Under the pieces are notes generated by a model. That model was not told where the DNA came from and ran no database searches. It saw only the letters and a program-made list of their open reading frames with translations. 64,000 nucleotides of DNA from a candidate division NC10 bacterium CSP1-5 (lineage in GTDB: Bacteria; Methylomirabilota; Methylomirabilia; Methylomirabilales; CSP1-5). Shown here piece by piece: positions 60,732 to 64,000 of this stretch; position 1 is the first letter of the stretch, and the number at the start of each line of letters is the position of its first letter. The position numbers and the translations under genes were made by a program. Where the stretch lies: assembly GCA_001443495.1 (NCBI GenBank), contig LDXR01000003.1, positions 77,781 through 141,780 on the forward strand. The letters are read 5' to 3'.

Positions 60732-61898
60732 TTACGGTTCCAATTCGTGCGAGGAGCGGACGCCAGAGATGATCTCTTCTCCCTCCAGGCGTCGCCACTT
60801 CCCCTCGTCCCAACAGAAGATACTCAGGATCTTGATCGACAGGCGGGAGGTCCGGGGATCCCGCTGATGGAAGAGGGAAAGGTCAAGGAAGTAGAGACGG
60901 GTCTCACGACCGAAGCGGAGCCGGGAAACCGGCTCACCGTTAAAATCGTCGGTCCGGTATTGGGCCACCGACGTCAAGGGTAGCCTGTGGTCCTTGTGGA
61001 TGACGATGGCGCTGTGGCCGAAGGTACCAGCGTCGGACTTGAGGCCTTGAATGACCGATTCACCCGAGGAGTTGAGGAAGATGCTGATGGCGTTCTTGAC
61101 CCCGGGCGTGAAGATCAGTCGTTCGGCATAAAAGCCGGAGACCACGTCTTGGAAGACCTTATGCTCCGGTTTGGGATTAGACTGGATGACGAAGAGGAGG
61201 TCAAGGTGTTGCCGCTCTTTGAGGAACATCTGGTTGGCCCGCTGGATGATGGTGGTGATATTGGAGCTGTGGAGGTCCCGATAGATGTAGTCGAGGCAGA
61301 TGAGCACGATGAAGTTAAAGGGGATAAAGGTCGAGCGGAAGAGGTAGATGTGCCGGCCCCGGTAGAGGTCCCGGGGTTCATCCAAGAACTCCTCGCCGAA
61401 AAAGGGATGAGTCTTGGCCTCGAGGTAGCAGTGGAGCCTGCCGGTATCATCCTTGACGACGATCATGCACCAGTTGACGGGCCGGTCCTCCGCTTCAGCC
61501 GCCCGCTGGTTGAGGACCAGCTCGTAAGCTTCCTCATTGAAGGTCCGGTACTCGGTCAAAAGCTGCCAGTACTGCCTGAATGGGATGTGTTCAAACCCCA
61601 GGATGACAACGGAATTGAACGGGAAACGGCCATCGATGAGCTGTACGATCTCGTCCTTATAACGAAAGGGGATCGAGCCCTCTGGAAAGGCCAGAAACTT
61701 CGTCCGGTTGAAGTGGCCCTCGCGTGAGGCCACCATCTCGAGGATTGGTCTTACCATCACCCACTTCTGGTCGGGATCGGCGACCTGGTAGAGAAACCGC
61801 TGGTGTCTGAGCTGGTTGGGGAGCTGAGCCAGCAGGATCGGACAGTTCTCCTCCGGGGAGACCCGAAATGGGATGGATTTCTCGATGATCTCGACCAT
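60732..61898 (-). CDS. Divergent nitrilase-superfamily-like protein
   Basis: 388 residues, not recognised by name. Three segments match the Glu-Lys-Cys arrangement of carbon-nitrogen hydrolases in order: FLAFPEGSIPF (Glu), YLEAKTHPFFGEEF (Lys followed by the PFGE-like turn) and VLICLDYIYRDL (Cys-Leu-Asp). Surrounding strands fit the alpha-beta-beta-alpha sandwich. It is soluble, with no signal. GGGAAGGG precedes the ATG. If the assignment is right it hydrolyses an amide or nitrile; the substrate is unknown. Confidence 0.55.
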   Translation of the reverse strand: MVEIIEKSIPFRVSPEENCPILLAQLPNQLRHQRFLYQVADPDQKWVMVRPILEMVASREGHFNRTKFLAFPEGSIPFRYKDEIVQLIDGRFPFNSVVILGFEHIPFRQYWQLLTEYRTFNEEAYELVLNQRAAEAEDRPVNWCMIVVKDDTGRLHCYLEAKTHPFFGEEFLDEPRDLYRGRHIYLFRSTFIPFNFIVLICLDYIYRDLHSSNITTIIQRANQMFLKERQHLDLLFVIQSNPKPEHKVFQDVVSGFYAERLIFTPGVKNAISIFLNSSGESVIQGLKSDAGTFGHSAIVIHKDHRLPLTSVAQYRTDDFNGEPVSRLRFGRETRLYFLDLSLFHQRDPRTSRLSIKILSIFCWDEGKWRRLEGEEIISGVRSSHELEP

Positions 61899-62003
61899 TG
61901 CCCTTCCCGTCCGCGGTCCTCAGTGAAGTGGGAACATCGGACACCTGAAGTCCATGGCGATCTCCCTGTTTCCCATCGGGTGGGCAAAAATGGTAGGAAG
62001 CGC

Positions 62004-62032
62004 ATCTTACCACGCAGGCTCTTGAGCCACAA
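62004..62032 (-). promoter_or_regulatory. Possible sigma-70 promoter of the nitrilase-like gene
   Basis: Minus strand TTGTGG, 17-base spacer containing GGCTC-AA-GAGCC dyad, TAAGAT. About 105 bases before ATG 61898. Confidence 0.3.
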
Positions 62033-62154
62033 CAGGCAAGCGGATCTCTCCGTGTTCGTCTGTCAAACGCACGCCGAGCACCCACAAGCTTTGGTGACCC
62101 ACCCCTCATTCCTTTCCGGAACCTCCTTTCCGGCAGGATGTTTCTCAGGCGCGG

Positions 62155-62664
62155 TCAGCGTTGCCACTGCACCCGCACGAACTTGTTGTTGTGCGACCAA
62201 CCGTAGGTCACTGTCCCCCCACAGGCCTTGCGCAGTTCCCGTCCGATCCGCTGTGCAAGCTTCTCATCGGTGGTCGTGAGGACGAGTTGTCCGTTCTCCT
62301 CGCTGAGACTCATGATCCGCTCCAAGGGATTCTTCTCCCTGGCGCGTTTCTCCTCGTTCGCAATGAGGCGTAGGATCTCATCCCAATGCTCGGCGAGGAA
62401 TGGACCCGTAAGGGTCACCTGCCCGCTCGGGTAGCGGTCCCGAATCTTTTGGCACGCGGGACAGAATATTTGCCTTGCAGTCCCGGCCCGCAGGAGCTTG
62501 GCATACGCCGCCTCATCCAGGCGCCATCGCTTCCGCGTCAAGATGGCGTGGCACCCAGGGCAGATCAGCGTTTTCGCGGCCGCCCTCTTGGGCAAGTAGG
62601 TATCGGTCTCAACGTCCACCTTCTTCTTGAACGATGCCGGGTTGTAGCGTTTATATCCCTTCAT
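62155..62664 (-). CDS. BCAM0308-family zinc-ribbon protein
   Basis: A 169-residue protein with a zinc ribbon formed by CPGCHAILTRKRW and CPACQKIRDRYPSGQV, then NPLERIMSLSEENGQLVLTTTDEKLAQRIGREL and the conserved ending VRVQWQR, as in BCAM0308-type proteins of unknown function. No signal peptide. It precedes the nitrilase-like gene by about 256 bases and follows the nicotinate phosphoribosyltransferase gene by 14. Confidence 0.75.
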   Translation of the reverse strand: MKGYKRYNPASFKKKVDVETDTYLPKRAAAKTLICPGCHAILTRKRWRLDEAAYAKLLRAGTARQIFCPACQKIRDRYPSGQVTLTGPFLAEHWDEILRLIANEEKRAREKNPLERIMSLSEENGQLVLTTTDEKLAQRIGRELRKACGGTVTYGWSHNNKFVRVQWQR

Positions 62665-62678
62665 AGGTCTTCATCTCC

Positions 62679-63923
62679 TCAAGCCGCGACCGTGCCCGCA
62701 ACCGCGCCCGTCGCCCTCTCCTCTACTCCCTTTGGAGCTGGCTCGCGGGGGGACTGAGGTTCGTCAAGTCTCCCGATCCACCGGAGTTGGTCGAGCACCC
62801 GCTGCCGTATCCTCGCGGCAGAAGGGAGGGGGCCAACGAGGTTTCCACGCTCTATCCACCGATTCAGGAGTCTCTCCATCCGCCCCCCACATTCGCAGAC
62901 GGGAGAGCCGTGCGCTTGTGGCGTCACCCGATCCTGGTGACAGAGCTGGCAGCGATAGACCTGCTTGGCTCCCGACGGCTTCCCCCGTTTCGCGAGGGGG
63001 ACGTTGTCGATTTCCACGATGTCCATGGAGAAGTCCACGACGGGGGCGTCGCTGATGGCCGTGCCGACCCCGTACCCATCCACCACGGGATTCAGCTCAC
63101 GAATCTGGCGCTCACCGATCCCGCCGCTGACGAAGATCTTCACGTGGGTGAATCCCCGCAGGTCGAGTTCCCAGCGGACCTCCTGAGCGATCCGCTTGAA
63201 GTCGCCGCGGCGCGAGCCGGGGGTATCGAGACGCACGCCGTACAGCCGATCCCCCAACGCCGAGGCAACCCGGATCGCCTCGAATTTTTCGTCCTGAAAG
63301 GTGTCGATCAACGAGATCCTCTTCACGTCAGCAGGAACCACCCGGTCGAAGGCTTTCGTCGCCTCAACGGTGTCGCCGTACATCAGGACCAACGCGTGCG
63401 GCATCGTTCCCATCGGGGGTTGACCGATCAGCTCGGCCCCTTCGCCAACCGACACGCCGTCGCAGCCGCCGATAAAGGCGTTCCGCTCGATGAGCGGCGC
63501 CAAGATCGGGTGCATCCGCCGCGCGCCGAAGCTGATGAGGCTCCGTCCACCCGCCGCCAGCCGGCAGCGGGCGGCCATCGTGGCAATCCCGCTGGCCTGG
63601 CAGATGAGCCCGAGCATGGCCGTCTCGTAGACGCAGAAGTCGGTGTACATCCCTTCGATCTCCAAGACCGGCTCCCAGGGCCGGAAGACCGTCCCCTCAT
63701 CCATCGCCCGGATATTTACCTTCATCCCGTCCGCAAGGGCCGCAACCTCTTCCACCCCGGCCAGCACCGCCCAGGTCCAGTCCTCGGGAAGGTTCTTGGC
63801 GATGAACTCGGCCTTGACGGGCTTGTCCAGCCCTTCCGCCTTCAAGATTTCCAAGGTCCTGGCAAAATAGATGTCGGTCACCCTTCCAGCCTTGATGGCG
63901 TCATAGCTTGTACAGTGATACAC
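62679..63923 (-). CDS. pncB: Nicotinate phosphoribosyltransferase
   Basis: A 414-residue NAPRTase-family enzyme that converts nicotinate and PRPP to nicotinate mononucleotide. Motifs: SLISFGARRMHP, GGCDGVSVGEGAELIGQPPMGTMPHA spread over residues 150-178, SLIDTFQDEKFEAI, GVRLDTPGSRRGD and the phosphate-binding IFVSGGIGERQIREL. A C-terminal zinc-ribbon-like CQLCHQDR/CECGG segment is present. Start is GTG 63923 with GGGAGA upstream; a slightly upstream start outside the read context is possible. Confidence 0.9.
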   Translation of the reverse strand: MYHCTSYDAIKAGRVTDIYFARTLEILKAEGLDKPVKAEFIAKNLPEDWTWAVLAGVEEVAALADGMKVNIRAMDEGTVFRPWEPVLEIEGMYTDFCVYETAMLGLICQASGIATMAARCRLAAGGRSLISFGARRMHPILAPLIERNAFIGGCDGVSVGEGAELIGQPPMGTMPHALVLMYGDTVEATKAFDRVVPADVKRISLIDTFQDEKFEAIRVASALGDRLYGVRLDTPGSRRGDFKRIAQEVRWELDLRGFTHVKIFVSGGIGERQIRELNPVVDGYGVGTAISDAPVVDFSMDIVEIDNVPLAKRGKPSGAKQVYRCQLCHQDRVTPQAHGSPVCECGGRMERLLNRWIERGNLVGPLPSAARIRQRVLDQLRWIGRLDEPQSPREPAPKGVEERATGAVAGTVAA

Positions 63924-64000
63924 GACTTGTCTCCCGAAGCAGCACGAGGGATCAATTCTGTGAAACCAGGGGCTATGCCGATGGAGGGCTCCGGGGGGGG

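Noticed and set aside
1-64000. tRNA genes, rRNA, CRISPR arrays, insertion sequences
   Set aside because: I found no T-loop/acceptor combinations, regularly spaced direct repeats or transposase-like frames. Absence is by eye only.

Overview
This is a GC-rich bacterial chromosome segment, with no transposase, rRNA, tRNA or CRISPR array that I can see. After a short plus-strand block (1-5917) almost every gene is on the minus strand. The content points to an anaerobic or microaerophilic respiratory bacterium with a ferredoxin-based central metabolism. Several uncultured groups would fit (for example Methylomirabilota/NC10-Rokubacteria, Nitrospirota or Desulfobacterota relatives). I cannot assign a phylum from sequence alone.

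Layout. (1) 1-5917, plus strand: pyruvate:ferredoxin oxidoreductase (5' truncated), a dihydroorotate-dehydrogenase-like protein, an HPF/cold-shock fusion and a phosphoribosyltransferase. (2) 5928-13765, minus strand: small regulators and housekeeping genes, including sugar nucleotidyltransferase, GNAT, dodecin, archaeal-type S-adenosylmethionine synthetase, APS kinase, a phosphotransferase, ThiO and a receiver-domain protein. (3) 13857-20816: a four-subunit 2-oxoacid:ferredoxin oxidoreductase, citrate synthase, isocitrate dehydrogenase and a ferredoxin-NADP-reductase-like flavoprotein, forming a ferredoxin-linked TCA module. (4) 21160-29477: an alternative-complex-III/Qrc-like quinol complex flanked by tetraheme cytochromes. 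(5) 29650-34763: a Tat-exported molybdoenzyme with its Fe-S subunit, a membrane protein and a duplicated carboxymuconolactone-decarboxylase-family gene. (6) 35437-38680: an MtrA/MtrB porin-cytochrome conduit. (7) 38987-49608: a multiheme supercluster with a Rieske/cytochrome b complex, NapC-like, 9-heme, 9-heme and 13-heme cytochromes, and a VKOR-thioredoxin fusion. (8) 49756-55018: a heme-binding EB_dh protein, a NosR/NapH-like ferredoxin membrane protein, a PCYCGC protein, a P19-like metal-binding protein and a membrane protein. (9) 55233-63923: an NAD-linked formate dehydrogenase (alpha plus NuoEF-type fusion), BirA, a nitrilase-like protein, a BCAM0308-like protein and nicotinate phosphoribosyltransferase. 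In all I count 71 CXXCH motifs plus three CX3-4CH variants between 21661 and 50787.

Two hidden signals stand out. First, two genes are read as truncated by an in-frame UGA that sits exactly at a conserved redox cysteine: the thioredoxin CPxC of the VKOR fusion and the distal CxxC of the PCYCGC protein. Both reading frames continue with conserved family sequence to a sensible stop, and both have a hairpin at the spacing expected of a bacterial SECIS element. They are best read as two selenoproteins. Second, five intergenic regions share one regulatory architecture: a sigma-54 (-24/-12) element preceded by two dyads of form GRGACA-N4-TGYCCC about 70-90 bp apart, roughly 75-125 and 160-195 bp upstream. 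This looks like a sigma-54/enhancer-binding-protein regulon joining dodecin, the TCA/ferredoxin module, the molybdoenzyme, the PCYCGC selenoprotein operon and the P19-like gene. A sixth sigma-54 element heads the ACIII-like operon.

Working model (inference): acetyl-CoA/2-oxoacid metabolism and formate oxidation supply ferredoxin, NAD(P)H and quinol. Several quinol-oxidising modules pass electrons to periplasmic multiheme cytochromes and out through the MtrAB conduit or to the exported molybdoenzyme.
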